64,000 bases of DNA. Origin: Synechococcus sp. PROS-U-1 (lineage in GTDB: Bacteria; Cyanobacteriota; Cyanobacteriia; PCC-6307; Cyanobiaceae). Below, piece after piece: positions 1 to 7,921 of the stretch. The position numbers and the translations under genes were made by a program. Below the pieces are notes generated by a model, which saw only the letters and a program-made list of their open reading frames with translations, made no database searches and had not been told where the DNA came from. Numbering within the stretch: the stretch's first letter is position 1; every line of letters begins with the position of its first letter. The stretch is from positions 2,512,004 to 2,576,003 of the forward strand of contig NZ_CP047951.1 in NCBI RefSeq assembly GCF_014279755.1, given 5' to 3'.

Positions 1-189
1 CCAGGAGGCCATCAACGTGGCGGTGCTCAGGGCCAGCCCGATGTTGCGCCCCGCCAGCATGTAGTCATCGGCATTGCCTTGACCGCGCCGACCCCAAGCA
101 ATCCCGAGGGCAACCCAGAGAACGGAGAACAACACCACCAGCGCCCAGGCGATCCCGGGCTGGAGGAAGGGAACCGAGTCAGCGGACAT
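1..189 (-). CDS. Sodium:solute symporter family protein, N-terminal fragment (cut by window edge)
   Basis: Reading the minus strand from the ATG at 187-189 gives 63 residues that run off the window. After a short polar start there is one membrane helix (LVVLFSVLWVALGIAW), then a loop and DDYMLAGRNIG followed by the start of a second hydrophobic stretch. The loop motif ([DE]-[DE]-Y-x-x-A-G-R-x-[IL]-G) is typical of the N terminus of SSS-family sodium/solute symporters, which take up urea, amino acids, sugars or similar solutes with sodium. The substrate cannot be told from this piece. The start overlaps the stop of a small ORF just upstream, which suggests coupled translation. No in-frame stop is seen up to position 1. 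Confidence 0.75.
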   Translation of the reverse strand, partial: MSADSVPFLQPGIAWALVVLFSVLWVALGIAWGRRGQGNADDYMLAGRNIGLALSTATLMASW

Positions 190-304
190 CCGTCGACCCC
201 CTGCGGTTCCAATAAAGATGTCCGCGCAGAATCATCACCACAGTTGCCACGGTTACGGCTGCACCGAGGGCAAAGATCAGTCGCGCCCAGAGCAATTCAT
301 CCAA
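179..304 (-). CDS. Possible small single-helix membrane protein upstream of the symporter
   Basis: A minus-strand frame ending in TGA at 179-181 encodes one clear membrane helix (LIFALGAAVTVATVVMILRG) and a short basic tail. The frame is open further up to a TTG at 397, but that extension is arginine-rich and looks non-coding, so the TTG at 304 (41 residues) is preferred. The frame overlaps the symporter start by 11 bases. Some solute/sodium symporters have a tiny accessory membrane partner, and this could be one, but I recognise no family. It may also be only a chance frame. Confidence 0.38.
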   Translation of the reverse strand: MDELLWARLIFALGAAVTVATVVMILRGHLYWNRRGSTDVR

Positions 305-504
305 AGCGAAGACCCTTTGAACTCCAGAAACAGATAAGCAAAGGAGTCTTCCCCGCCTGGCCCTTCGCCCTCGATTCAGGTGCCTTCGGATACGCAAACA
401 TCAAGCAATCAGCGCCCTGTCACCTGAAATTGCGGAATATGTAGCAACTACAACCCGAGGGGGTTGGGGCGACGCCTTGGATGAAATGTGCCCAGACCAT
501 CGGA

Positions 505-1980
505 ATGTTCACCGACTACAAACCCACGGTCGGGTTCGACGAATATTTCTGCAGTGAAACGGCGAGGCCTCGCGACGATCTGGCAACGCTGCTTGCATCG
601 CTGGGGCAGATGGGATTGCCCGAGCTCAACCGCAGTCATGCCTCCGCCAGCCAGCTGCTGCGTCGCCTCGGTGCCACGTTCCGCCTGAACGATTCCGGCC
701 TGAAGGGCAGTGAACGGATTCTTCCTTTCGATCCCTTGCCCCGACTGATCGGCCGCAGCGACTGGATCAACCTGGAGCGGGGACTACTGCAACGCCTGGA
801 AGCCATCGACTGCTTCCTCGCCGACATCTATGGCCCCCAGCAGATCCTCAAGGACGGTGTGATCCCGCGGGAAGACGTGGAAAGTTCCTCCGGCTGGCGA
901 CCTCAGATGCAGGGCATCAGCCTGCCCCTCAACCGCTGGTGCCACATCTCCGGACTCGACCTGATCCGCGACGGCAATGGCACCTGGCGTGTCCTGGAAG
1001 ACAACCTGCGCTGCCCGTCAGGGGTGGCCTACTTCCTCGAGAATCGTCGGGTGATGAAACGGTTGTTCCCTGGCCTGTTCGAGGGCCGTGCCGTTCAACC
1101 GATCGACGCCTATCCCTCCCATCTGCTGCGCACCCTTCAGGACCTGGCGCCCTGGAGTGAAAGCCCTCGCGTGGCAATCCTGACGCCCGGGGTGTTCAAC
1201 AGCGCCTATTTCGAACACAGCTATCTGGCCCAGCAGATGGGCATTGCACTGGTTGAGGGACGCGACCTGGTCTGCGACAACGGCCGGGTGTGGATGCGCA
1301 GCACCAACGGGCTCAAGCCCGTGGATGTGATCTACCGCCGTATCGACGACGATTTTCTCGATCCCACCGTGTTCCGGCAGGACTCGATGCTGGGGGTGCC
1401 GGGCCTGATCGACGTGCTTAGGCAAGGACGGGTTGCCATCGCCAATGCCCCCGGCACCGGCGTCGCCGACGACAAGCTGATCTACGCCCATGTGCCGGCA
1501 ATGATCCGCTACTACCTCGATGAGGAGCCGATCATCGAGAACGTTCCCACCTATCTCTGTGCCCGGCCCGACGATCAGCGCTATGTGCTCGACCACCTCG
1601 AACAACTGGTGGTGAAATCGGTGGCGGAAGCCGGGGGCTACGGAATGCTGATCGGCCCCCAGGCCAGCCGATCGGAACTGGCTGACTTCGACACCAAAAT
1701 CCGTGCGAATCCCCGCAACTTCATCGCGCAGCCCACACTGCAGCTCTCCACCGTGCCATCCCTCAGTGACGGTGAGCTGTATCCCTGCCACGTGGATCTG
1801 CGCCCCTATGTGCTGCGCGGCTCAAACAGCTGGGTGAGCCCTGGTGGGCTGACGCGCGTGGCCCTCAAGCGGGGCTCACTGGTGGTGAATTCGTCCCAGG
1901 GGGGCGGCTGTAAGGACACCTGGATCGTCGACGACCAACGGATGTCGGCACCGCAGCCAAAGGAGGCTGTGCCGTGTTGA
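505..1980 (+). CDS. Circularly permuted ATP-grasp family protein (DUF404/DUF407 type)
   Basis: About 491 residues that resemble the circularly permuted ATP-grasp type 2 family. Visible family features are the N-terminal FDEYF, a long central domain with EDNLRCPSGVAY, DVIYRRIDDDFLDP, the ADDKLIYAHVPAMIRYYL segment, and a C-terminal VVKSVAEAGGYGM glycine loop followed by RPYVLRG. ATP-grasp enzymes usually join a carboxylate to an amine through an acyl-phosphate; this subfamily is predicted to make or modify a peptide whose substrate is not known. The next two genes overlap it in the order ATP-grasp, alpha-E, transglutaminase, which is a common conserved trio. An in-frame ATG at 481 is also possible; 505 is chosen because it places FDEYF close to the N terminus as in relatives. 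Confidence 0.88.
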   Translation: MFTDYKPTVGFDEYFCSETARPRDDLATLLASLGQMGLPELNRSHASASQLLRRLGATFRLNDSGLKGSERILPFDPLPRLIGRSDWINLERGLLQRLEAIDCFLADIYGPQQILKDGVIPREDVESSSGWRPQMQGISLPLNRWCHISGLDLIRDGNGTWRVLEDNLRCPSGVAYFLENRRVMKRLFPGLFEGRAVQPIDAYPSHLLRTLQDLAPWSESPRVAILTPGVFNSAYFEHSYLAQQMGIALVEGRDLVCDNGRVWMRSTNGLKPVDVIYRRIDDDFLDPTVFRQDSMLGVPGLIDVLRQGRVAIANAPGTGVADDKLIYAHVPAMIRYYLDEEPIIENVPTYLCARPDDQRYVLDHLEQLVVKSVAEAGGYGMLIGPQASRSELADFDTKIRANPRNFIAQPTLQLSTVPSLSDGELYPCHVDLRPYVLRGSNSWVSPGGLTRVALKRGSLVVNSSQGGGCKDTWIVDDQRMSAPQPKEAVPC

Positions 1981-2969
1981 GTCGCGTTGCCGATTCGCTC
2001 TACTGGATCAACCGCTATCTGGAACGCGCCGAAAACGTCTCACGTTTTCTGGAAGTGAGTGAAGCGATGGCGCTGGACAGTCCTCCAGGGAGCGCAGAAC
2101 CATGGTTGCCGTTGGTGGAGGTGACAGGAGATCGGAACCGCTTCGACGCGGCCTATCCCGATGCCACTCCCAAACAAGTGGTGCGCTTCCTACTGCTGGA
2201 CCGCAGCAATCCCAACAGCATCGTGAGCTGCATTGCGATGGCTCGGGAAAATGCAAGGCAGATCAGGGATGTGATCACCACGGAAATGTGGGAGCAGATC
2301 AATGATCTGCACTGGAGCTTGCAAGACGACGAAGACATCTGGCGGGAACCCGTGCAGGAGCAACTGCAGATCATCCGCCGCGGCTGCCAGCTTGTGTACG
2401 GGATCACCGACACCACACTGAGCCGCGATCTGAGCTGGCTATTCAGCCAGCTGGGACGTCTGATCGAACGCGCTGACAAAACATCCCGCATCCTCGACGT
2501 CAAATACTTCCTGCTGCTGCCGTCCACCGAGGAGGTCGGCGGGGTGCTGGATGAACTGCAGTGGATCACCCTGCTGCGCACGGCGGGCGCGTATCAGATG
2601 TACCGCCAAAGCGTCCAACAAGCGATCAGCCCCGCATCGGTGGCCCGCTTTTTGCTGCTGGATCCATTCTTTCCTCGGTCGGTGCGCTACTGCCTCCAGG
2701 GCATCAGCGACACCTTGCAACAGATCCAACAGCACCCGAGCCAAGACACGCCAGACGATCTCGACTGCTTACGCGGACAGCTCCTGGCCCGCTGGAGCTA
2801 CGTAAGGATCGACAACCTGATCGAATCCGGTCTGCATGAAGCGATTGACCGGCTTCAACAGGACCTCAACCAACTCCACAACCTGCTCCAGACCCGCTAC
2901 TTCACCAGCGCTGACCTCCGTTCCACCCCCACCGATCCCGCATGCGCGCTCTCATCGTTCACCGCCTGA
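1974..2969 (+). CDS. Alpha-E domain protein (DUF403)
   Basis: 331 residues beginning at a GTG that overlaps the upstream stop by 7 bases. The N terminus LSRVADSLYWINRYLERAEN is the hallmark of the alpha-E family, an all-helical domain nearly always encoded next to the permuted ATP-grasp and a transglutaminase. The protein is helical throughout (for example ARENARQIRD, WSLFSQLGRL-like segments) with no membrane segment, so it should be cytosolic. It probably works as a partner of the ATP-grasp enzyme; the reaction is undefined. The next gene starts 28 bases before its stop, so all three genes are likely one transcript and translationally coupled. Confidence 0.87.
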   Translation: MLSRVADSLYWINRYLERAENVSRFLEVSEAMALDSPPGSAEPWLPLVEVTGDRNRFDAAYPDATPKQVVRFLLLDRSNPNSIVSCIAMARENARQIRDVITTEMWEQINDLHWSLQDDEDIWREPVQEQLQIIRRGCQLVYGITDTTLSRDLSWLFSQLGRLIERADKTSRILDVKYFLLLPSTEEVGGVLDELQWITLLRTAGAYQMYRQSVQQAISPASVARFLLLDPFFPRSVRYCLQGISDTLQQIQQHPSQDTPDDLDCLRGQLLARWSYVRIDNLIESGLHEAIDRLQQDLNQLHNLLQTRYFTSADLRSTPTDPACALSSFTA

Positions 2970-3841
2970 CGTATCGGTATGACGCCCCGGTGAATCTGGG
3001 GGAGCATCGCCTCTGTCTGCGGCCCCGGGGGCAGGGGTTCCAGACCCTGCTGGACCATCACCTCTACGTGCTGCCGGAACCGGAACAACGTCGGGAACTG
3101 GTGGCCGCCAGCGGCGACGAAATCCAACGGCTCCGCTTTCTCGGCAGCACCGATGAACTGATCTTTGAGGCCCGCAGCCTGGTGGAGACCCGGTCGGCAC
3201 CACCGCTGCAAAGCTGCTTCAACGGACTCGAACCTCCACTGCCCTACCCGCAGGGGCAACTCAACGGCGATCTGCAGGGCGCCCTAAAGGGTTGGTTGCC
3301 GAATGGCCAGCACGAACCCGCAGCCATCGACCTCACCCAGGAAGCGCTGATGGGCAGCAACCAACAGACCCTGGCCTTTCTGAAGCAACTCATTGAACTG
3401 ATTCAAGAGAGGGTGAAATACACCCAACGCCATATGGGGCCGGCCTGGCCAGCGGGCCGAACCCTGCGCGAGCGGATCGGCTCTTGCCGAGATCTGGCCA
3501 TGCTGATGGTGGCCTGCTGCCGCGTAGTGGGTCTTCCGGCCCGATTCGTGAGCGGCTATCAACTGCAGCAACCTCCCCCGGAGGAGTACGACCTCCATGC
3601 CTGGGCGGAGGTCTACCTGCCGGGAGCGGGCTGGCGAGGCTTTGACCCCAGTGCCGGCACGGAGGTCAACGATCGCTATGTGGTGCTGGCCACCTCCTCC
3701 AAGCCGGAACTCACCGCGGCCGTAAGCGGCAGCTTCAGCGGTCCCCCCGGAACAAGCAGTGAGCTGAACTGGCAGATTCAGATCAACGAAGAAGCCTCCG
3801 AACCGGAGAACTCACAACGCAAGCTGGTTCAGGCTGCCTGA
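2942..3841 (+). CDS. Transglutaminase-like cysteine protease family protein
   Basis: 299 residues with the Bact_transglu_N beta domain at the N terminus (LTYRYDAPVNLGEHRLCLRPR) and a transglutaminase-like core. The catalytic triad is visible: Cys182 in GSCRDLAML, His219 in DLHAWAEVYLPG and Asp235 in GFDPSAG. Such proteins usually cleave or transfer peptide bonds rather than acting as true transglutaminases. No signal peptide is seen. It is the third gene of the ATP-grasp/alpha-E operon and probably processes the same unknown peptide. Its 3' end overlaps the convergent downstream gene by 13 bases. Confidence 0.87.
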   Translation: MRALIVHRLTYRYDAPVNLGEHRLCLRPRGQGFQTLLDHHLYVLPEPEQRRELVAASGDEIQRLRFLGSTDELIFEARSLVETRSAPPLQSCFNGLEPPLPYPQGQLNGDLQGALKGWLPNGQHEPAAIDLTQEALMGSNQQTLAFLKQLIELIQERVKYTQRHMGPAWPAGRTLRERIGSCRDLAMLMVACCRVVGLPARFVSGYQLQQPPPEEYDLHAWAEVYLPGAGWRGFDPSAGTEVNDRYVVLATSSKPELTAAVSGSFSGPPGTSSELNWQIQINEEASEPENSQRKLVQAA

Positions 3842-4320
3842 AGCAGAGGTTCCACCCCGTGCAACTGGGGCTTCAGAGCAGAAATATGGGTTGCCGCCAT
3901 CAAGGCCGGGATCTTGGCGCTGTTGTAGACGCGAAATTCCCGCACAAGAGAGACGCCTTCCTGACGAACCGCCTGGTTCAGAACGACAGAGCCATTGGGA
4001 TCGGAAATCGAGCGGTGGAAGGTGCCGGGGGGGATGCGGAGGATGTCACCACCACTCTCCAGCCGAACGATGTGAAAGGGCTGGTCCCAGGCCAGGTTCA
4101 CCAAGAAGAAGGTTCTGCCGCCACTGGCCGCAAGCAGGTTGTCTTCCTGATGGGGATGCAGATAGAACTGCCATGCTCCGCTCTCAGGGTCGTTGGGTGG
4201 GGACACGGCCGGCCCGCTGTGAATCACCAGGTCGCGTGCATTCGAGGTGTCCACGGTGACGTCGAAAAAACGAACCGACGGAGTGTCGCGGAAGCGCTCG
4301 TAGGCCAGCAGTTCAAACAT
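3829..4320 (-). CDS. Cupin-fold conserved hypothetical protein
   Basis: About 163 residues from the ATG at 4320 (MFELLAYERF); an upstream in-frame ATG at 4377 adds 19 unlikely residues. The middle holds a cupin-like pattern, WQFYLHPHQEDNLLAASGG, then LVNLAWDQPFHIVRLE, then ILRIPPGTFHRS, as in RmlC-like jelly rolls that bind a metal or a sugar through His and Glu. No known enzyme can be named. It is convergent with the transglutaminase gene and sits just downstream of mobA-moaA on the same strand, about 80 bases before moaA ends relative to its own start. Confidence 0.6.
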   Translation of the reverse strand: MFELLAYERFRDTPSVRFFDVTVDTSNARDLVIHSGPAVSPPNDPESGAWQFYLHPHQEDNLLAASGGRTFFLVNLAWDQPFHIVRLESGGDILRIPPGTFHRSISDPNGSVVLNQAVRQEGVSLVREFRVYNSAKIPALMAATHISALKPQLHGVEPLLQAA

Positions 4321-4399
4321 GTCGATGGATCCCTCTGGATCCTTCAGCTGCCCCGTTGTACCGGGAGCATCAGGCAAAAACGGTGACGATCACGACGGT

Positions 4400-5443
4400 T
4401 CAGCCCCCCAGATACGCCATCTCGGCATGGGTTGACGCAGCGGCGGCTGGATCACGCTCCTCGCTGTAGCGGTCTTGGCGCCGCTGCCAGAGATCGCGCA
4501 TGGCCTGCTCGAGGCGAGACTCCGAGACGAGCGCGGGCTTGAGATCCGTGCCATCAGCCGAGAACAAACAGGTGAACGCCTGTCCATCGGCGGTGACACG
4601 CAACCGGTTGCAATCCCCACAGAATGGCTCACTGATGGAGGCGATCACACCGATGGATCCAGCTCCATCGCCATAGCTCCAACGGCAGGCCGTCCCACCC
4701 CTCGGGCGACCCAGAGGCTCAAGGGGCCAACGGGTGTGAATGCGCTCCACCATCTGCGCCGCCGGCAGCACCTGGTCCAGCGACCACTGGTTGCGGTTGC
4801 CCACATCCATGTATTCGATCAAACGCAGCTCGATCCCCTGCTGCCGCGCCAAGCCGGCCAAGGGCAACAGCTGATCGTCATTGATCCCCCGTTGGATCAC
4901 GGCATTGAGCTTGAGCTCACCGCATGAGGGATCAAAACCAGCGGCGCGGGCCGCCGCGATACCGTCCTGCACCTGGCCCACCAGGCGGTCCCCAGCCACG
5001 GCGCCACCCTGGAGACCAGCCATGCGCGCCGCTGCATCCCCTTCCGCTGCATCCAGGCTGATGGTGATGCGATCCAGCCCTGCGGCACGCAACGCGCAAG
5101 CCATCGGTTCCGACAGCAGCACCCCGTTACTGGTCAGCGCCACAGTCTGAAGACCGGCCATCGGATCCCAACGATCCCGCCGGGCCTGCGTCACCGCCTC
5201 CAACAAAGGCAACAAGCGCCGGCTCAACAACGGCTCTCCACCCGTAAGACGCAGGGTTTGTGCCCCGAGGCGCGAGGCCACGCGAATAACGCGTATCTGC
5301 TGCTCAAGCGTGAGCAGGCCCGGGGGCTCCTCCACATCCGGACAGCAGTACGGACAGGCGAGATTGCAGCGCGCCGTCAGCGACAGCCGCAGCACCCCGA
5401 TGGGCCGGTTGAAGCGATCTGCGAGCGGCAGCGTGGTGCTCAT
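4400..5443 (-). CDS. moaA: GTP 3',8-cyclase MoaA
   Basis: 347 residues of the radical SAM enzyme that converts GTP to 3',8-cyclo-7,8-dihydro-GTP, the first step of molybdenum cofactor synthesis. Cys26, Cys30 and Cys33 form the CX3CX2C SAM cluster (RCNLACPYC), followed by the TGGEPLL SAM-binding motif. The C-terminal cluster cysteines lie in FCGDCNRLR and FTCLF, and the protein ends in the Gly-Gly tail that MoaA needs. Its ATG overlaps the mobA stop (ATGA), so the two are co-translated. The cofactor is needed here for the nitrate reductase NarB encoded 2.5 kb away. Confidence 0.97.
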   Translation of the reverse strand: MSTTLPLADRFNRPIGVLRLSLTARCNLACPYCCPDVEEPPGLLTLEQQIRVIRVASRLGAQTLRLTGGEPLLSRRLLPLLEAVTQARRDRWDPMAGLQTVALTSNGVLLSEPMACALRAAGLDRITISLDAAEGDAAARMAGLQGGAVAGDRLVGQVQDGIAAARAAGFDPSCGELKLNAVIQRGINDDQLLPLAGLARQQGIELRLIEYMDVGNRNQWSLDQVLPAAQMVERIHTRWPLEPLGRPRGGTACRWSYGDGAGSIGVIASISEPFCGDCNRLRVTADGQAFTCLFSADGTDLKPALVSESRLEQAMRDLWQRRQDRYSEERDPAAAASTHAEMAYLGG

Positions 5444-6024
5444 CCTTCCAACGCTGACAGATCTGCAGAACAGTTGGCATTCAGCAGAGCCTCTGCAGGC
5501 AGAGGGACCGATCGATAGGGAACACGGGTCAACCAGTCCATCCAGCGCAACTCTCCACGTTGCAGTTGCTGATCAAGACAGGAGCGGAATGGAGACGTCG
5601 AAGGAATCACCGCCAGCAACGGCTGCAGCCGTTGCCCGTCATGGGCCACCGCCGCATGCTCAGGAGCACGGTTCCAAGCCGCAATGAGCTGATGAAAAAC
5701 GGCCGTCCGCAAGCGCGGCATGTCCACCGGGAGAACCAGCAACGCCTCCCCGGGTAGCGGGGGCAGAACCTTGGCAAGCGCCTGCAGAGGGCCATTCCAG
5801 GGAGGGGGCTCCAACAGAACGGAACACCCGGGTCGGAGCCCCAGCACCTCTGCATGCTCGCGATGGCGACTCAACACTTGCACCGGATACCCCAGAGGAA
5901 GCAGCTGATCGACCAATGCGGTGAGCCAGACACCACCCGATGGATGCGGCAACAACGCCTTGTCACGCCCCATGCGACGACTGTCTCCGCCACTGAGCAA
6001 ACAAACCCGCAAGCCTTGATTCAC
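5440..6024 (-). CDS. mobA: Molybdenum cofactor guanylyltransferase MobA
   Basis: About 194 residues from a GTG at 6022-6024. The frame is open further to an ATG at 6078, but the family begins close to the nucleotide-binding loop CLLSGGDSRRMGRDKALL, which the GTG start puts at residue 7. Other family marks are LVLPVDMPRLR and a C-terminal WMDWLTRV segment. MobA adds GMP to molybdopterin to make the bis-guanine-dinucleotide cofactor used by DMSO-reductase-family enzymes such as NarB. It is the first gene of mobA-moaA and is divergent from nrtP, with about 275 bases between them that could hold promoters for both. Confidence 0.9.
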   Translation of the reverse strand: MNQGLRVCLLSGGDSRRMGRDKALLPHPSGGVWLTALVDQLLPLGYPVQVLSRHREHAEVLGLRPGCSVLLEPPPWNGPLQALAKVLPPLPGEALLVLPVDMPRLRTAVFHQLIAAWNRAPEHAAVAHDGQRLQPLLAVIPSTSPFRSCLDQQLQRGELRWMDWLTRVPYRSVPLPAEALLNANCSADLSALEG

Positions 6025-6071
6025 ATCGCCGATCAACAATCTGCACCAGCAAAGACCAACCGCTCGACAAA

Positions 6072-6085
6072 GTTGCAACCGCTAC
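6072..6085 (+). promoter_or_regulatory. Candidate NtcA half-matching site upstream of nrtP (distal)
   Basis: The 14-mer GTT-N8-TAC at 6072-6085 fits the relaxed GT-N10-AC core of the NtcA consensus GTA-N8-TAC with one change in the left half. It lies 214 bases before the nrtP start and 47 bases before the mobA start on the other strand. NtcA normally activates nitrate-assimilation genes under ammonium depletion. A match this loose occurs by chance quite often. Confidence 0.3.
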
Positions 6086-6162
6086 CAAATCATCCATATA
6101 CAAGAAGACCTGATCCAAGCAATCAGCTCCATTGATGTTTGCTTAGGAACACAAAAACAGCA

Positions 6163-6180
6163 ATTGGTAACCAATCTGAC
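6163..6180 (+). promoter_or_regulatory. Candidate NtcA site with an overlapping perfect palindrome, proximal to nrtP
   Basis: ATTGGT-A-ACCAAT at 6163-6175 is a perfect 13-base palindrome. Overlapping it, GTA-N8-GAC at 6167-6180 matches the NtcA GT-N10-AC core with a perfect left half. An AT-rich hexamer near 6203-6209 lies about 22 bases downstream, the usual spacing from an NtcA site to the -10 box. This makes it the better of the two nrtP candidates. Confidence 0.42.
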
Positions 6181-6298
6181 CAAACAAAGGCCCAACGAGT
6201 TGATTAACTGCGCGAGTTAAACGGATCTTCTTTTCGACCGTTTTGCCATCCCCGGGCACCCTTCGTTTTGACGCCCGAGGTTTCATTTCTTCTTCTCA

Positions 6299-7840
6299 AT
6301 GCTTGGCGACCTCTGGTCGTTCCAGGGCAGGTATCGAACCCTTCACCTGACCTGGATCGCCTTCTTCCTGACCTTCGTGGTCTGGTTCAACCTGGCCCCT
6401 CTGGCCACCACCGTTAAAGCAGACCTCGGATTAACCGTTGGTCAGATCCGCACCGTGGCCATCTGCAATGTGGCCCTCACCATCCCGGCTCGCGTGCTGA
6501 TTGGCATGCTTCTGGACAAATTCGGACCCAGGGTCACCTATTCCTCGATCCTGGTCTTCTCAGCCTTTCCCTGCCTGCTGTTTGCCTCCGCTCAGGACTT
6601 CAACCAACTGGTGGTGGCCCGTCTGCTGCTCTCCATCGTGGGCGCTGGCTTCGTGATCGGCATCCGAATGGTGGCTGAGTGGTTCCCGCCCAAGGAAATC
6701 GGCCTCGCGGAAGGCATCTACGGCGGCTGGGGCAACTTCGGTTCCGCCTTCTCCGCCCTCACGATGGTGGCCCTCGCCGGCTTCCTCTCCTTCTCCGGTG
6801 GGTTCGAACTGCCGACCGGTGCTGTTCTGAACTGGCGCGGTGCGATCGCCCTCACCGGCATCGTTTCGGCTGCCTACGGCTTCTTCTACTTCTTCAACGT
6901 CACCGATACACCCCCCGGCAAGACGTACCAGCGTCCTGAGAAGACCGCAGGCCTGGAAGTCACCTCCATGCGCGACTTCTGGGGTCTGCTCGGCATGAAC
7001 GTGCCCTTCGCAGCCATCCTCTGCGTGCTCTGCTGGCGTCTCGGCAAGGTGGGCTTCCTCACCGCTGCCACCTACCCGCTGGCCCTCGGTGCCGTCGCCG
7101 TCTGGTTTGCGTTTCAGACCTGGGGAATCATCCGCACCAACCGCGACCTGATCCTCGGCAACAAGGTTTATCCCAAAGAAGACCGCTATGAGTTCCGCCA
7201 GGTGGCGATCCTCGAGCTCACCTACATCGTGAACTTCGGCTCCGAACTGGCCGTGGTTTCGATGCTGCCCACCTTCTTTGAAACCACCTTCGATCTGCCG
7301 AAGGCCACCGCGGGAATCCTGGCGTCCTGCTTCGCTTTCGTGAACCTGGTGGCCCGCCCTGCTGGCGGTCTGATCTCCGACCGCGTCGGCAGCCGCAAGA
7401 ACACCATGGGCTTCCTCACCGCCGGTCTCGGCGTGGGCTACCTGGTGATGAGCATGATCAAGCCGGGCACCTTCAGCGGCACCACCGGCATTGCGGTTGC
7501 CGTGGTGATCACCATGCTCGCCTCCTTCTTCGTGCAGTCCGGTGAAGGCGCCACCTTCGCGCTGGTGCCCCTGGTCAAGCGTCGCGTCACCGGTCAGGTG
7601 GCCGGTCTGGTCGGTGCCTACGGCAACGTTGGTGCTGTGACCTACCTGACCATCTTCAGCCTCCTGCCGATGTGGATGGGCGGCGGCGGCGAACCCACCC
7701 CCGAGGTGATCGCAGCTTCCAACAGTGCCTTCTTCCAGATCCTGGGAGTAGCTGGTCTAGTCGTGGCCTTCTTCTGCTTCTTCTTCCTGAAAGAGCCCAA
7801 GGGGTCCTTCGCAGACCTGCACGAAGGCGAAACCGCCTGA
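6299..7840 (+). CDS. nrtP: Nitrate/nitrite permease NrtP (MFS, NNP family)
   Basis: 513 residues with about 12 membrane helices. Family features are the N-terminal WIAFFLTFVVWFNLAPL, the RVLIGMLLDKFGPR loop, the nitrate-signature-like GWGNFGSAFSAL segment in helix 5, and a second one near the C terminus (GAYGNVGAVTYL). A long loop lies after helix 6, as in cyanobacterial NrtP. This single-component permease is what marine cyanobacteria use instead of the NrtABCD ABC importer. It is encoded next to narB, with a strong hairpin terminator between them, so transcription can be uncoupled. NtcA-like sites upstream suggest nitrogen control. Confidence 0.95.
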   Translation: MLGDLWSFQGRYRTLHLTWIAFFLTFVVWFNLAPLATTVKADLGLTVGQIRTVAICNVALTIPARVLIGMLLDKFGPRVTYSSILVFSAFPCLLFASAQDFNQLVVARLLLSIVGAGFVIGIRMVAEWFPPKEIGLAEGIYGGWGNFGSAFSALTMVALAGFLSFSGGFELPTGAVLNWRGAIALTGIVSAAYGFFYFFNVTDTPPGKTYQRPEKTAGLEVTSMRDFWGLLGMNVPFAAILCVLCWRLGKVGFLTAATYPLALGAVAVWFAFQTWGIIRTNRDLILGNKVYPKEDRYEFRQVAILELTYIVNFGSELAVVSMLPTFFETTFDLPKATAGILASCFAFVNLVARPAGGLISDRVGSRKNTMGFLTAGLGVGYLVMSMIKPGTFSGTTGIAVAVVITMLASFFVQSGEGATFALVPLVKRRVTGQVAGLVGAYGNVGAVTYLTIFSLLPMWMGGGGEPTPEVIAASNSAFFQILGVAGLVVAFFCFFFLKEPKGSFADLHEGETA

Positions 7841-7877
7841 TCCATCTCCCTCCGCAGCACCATGTCGCTGCACAACG

Positions 7878-7912
7878 ACCCGGAGCTTCGGCTCCGGGTT
7901 TTGTTCTTTTTT
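7878..7912 (+). terminator. Rho-independent terminator after nrtP
   Basis: A perfect 9-bp GC-rich stem (arms 7878-7886 and 7891-7899) closes a TTCG tetraloop and is followed by a T-rich tract to 7912. UUCG loops are unusually stable. It sits 38 bases after the nrtP stop and 10 bases before the narB ATG, so narB is reached only by read-through or by a promoter hidden in nrtP. Confidence 0.88.
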
Positions 7913-7921
7913 GGTTCTTGC

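Noticed and set aside
1018..1791. 257-residue minus-strand frame opposite the ATP-grasp gene
   Set aside because: Antisense shadow with low-complexity His/Gly content and no motif.
7862..7921. Upstream ATG for narB adding 20 residues
   Set aside because: The segment contains the terminator hairpin and tail; the narB N terminus in the family begins close to the first cluster cysteine.
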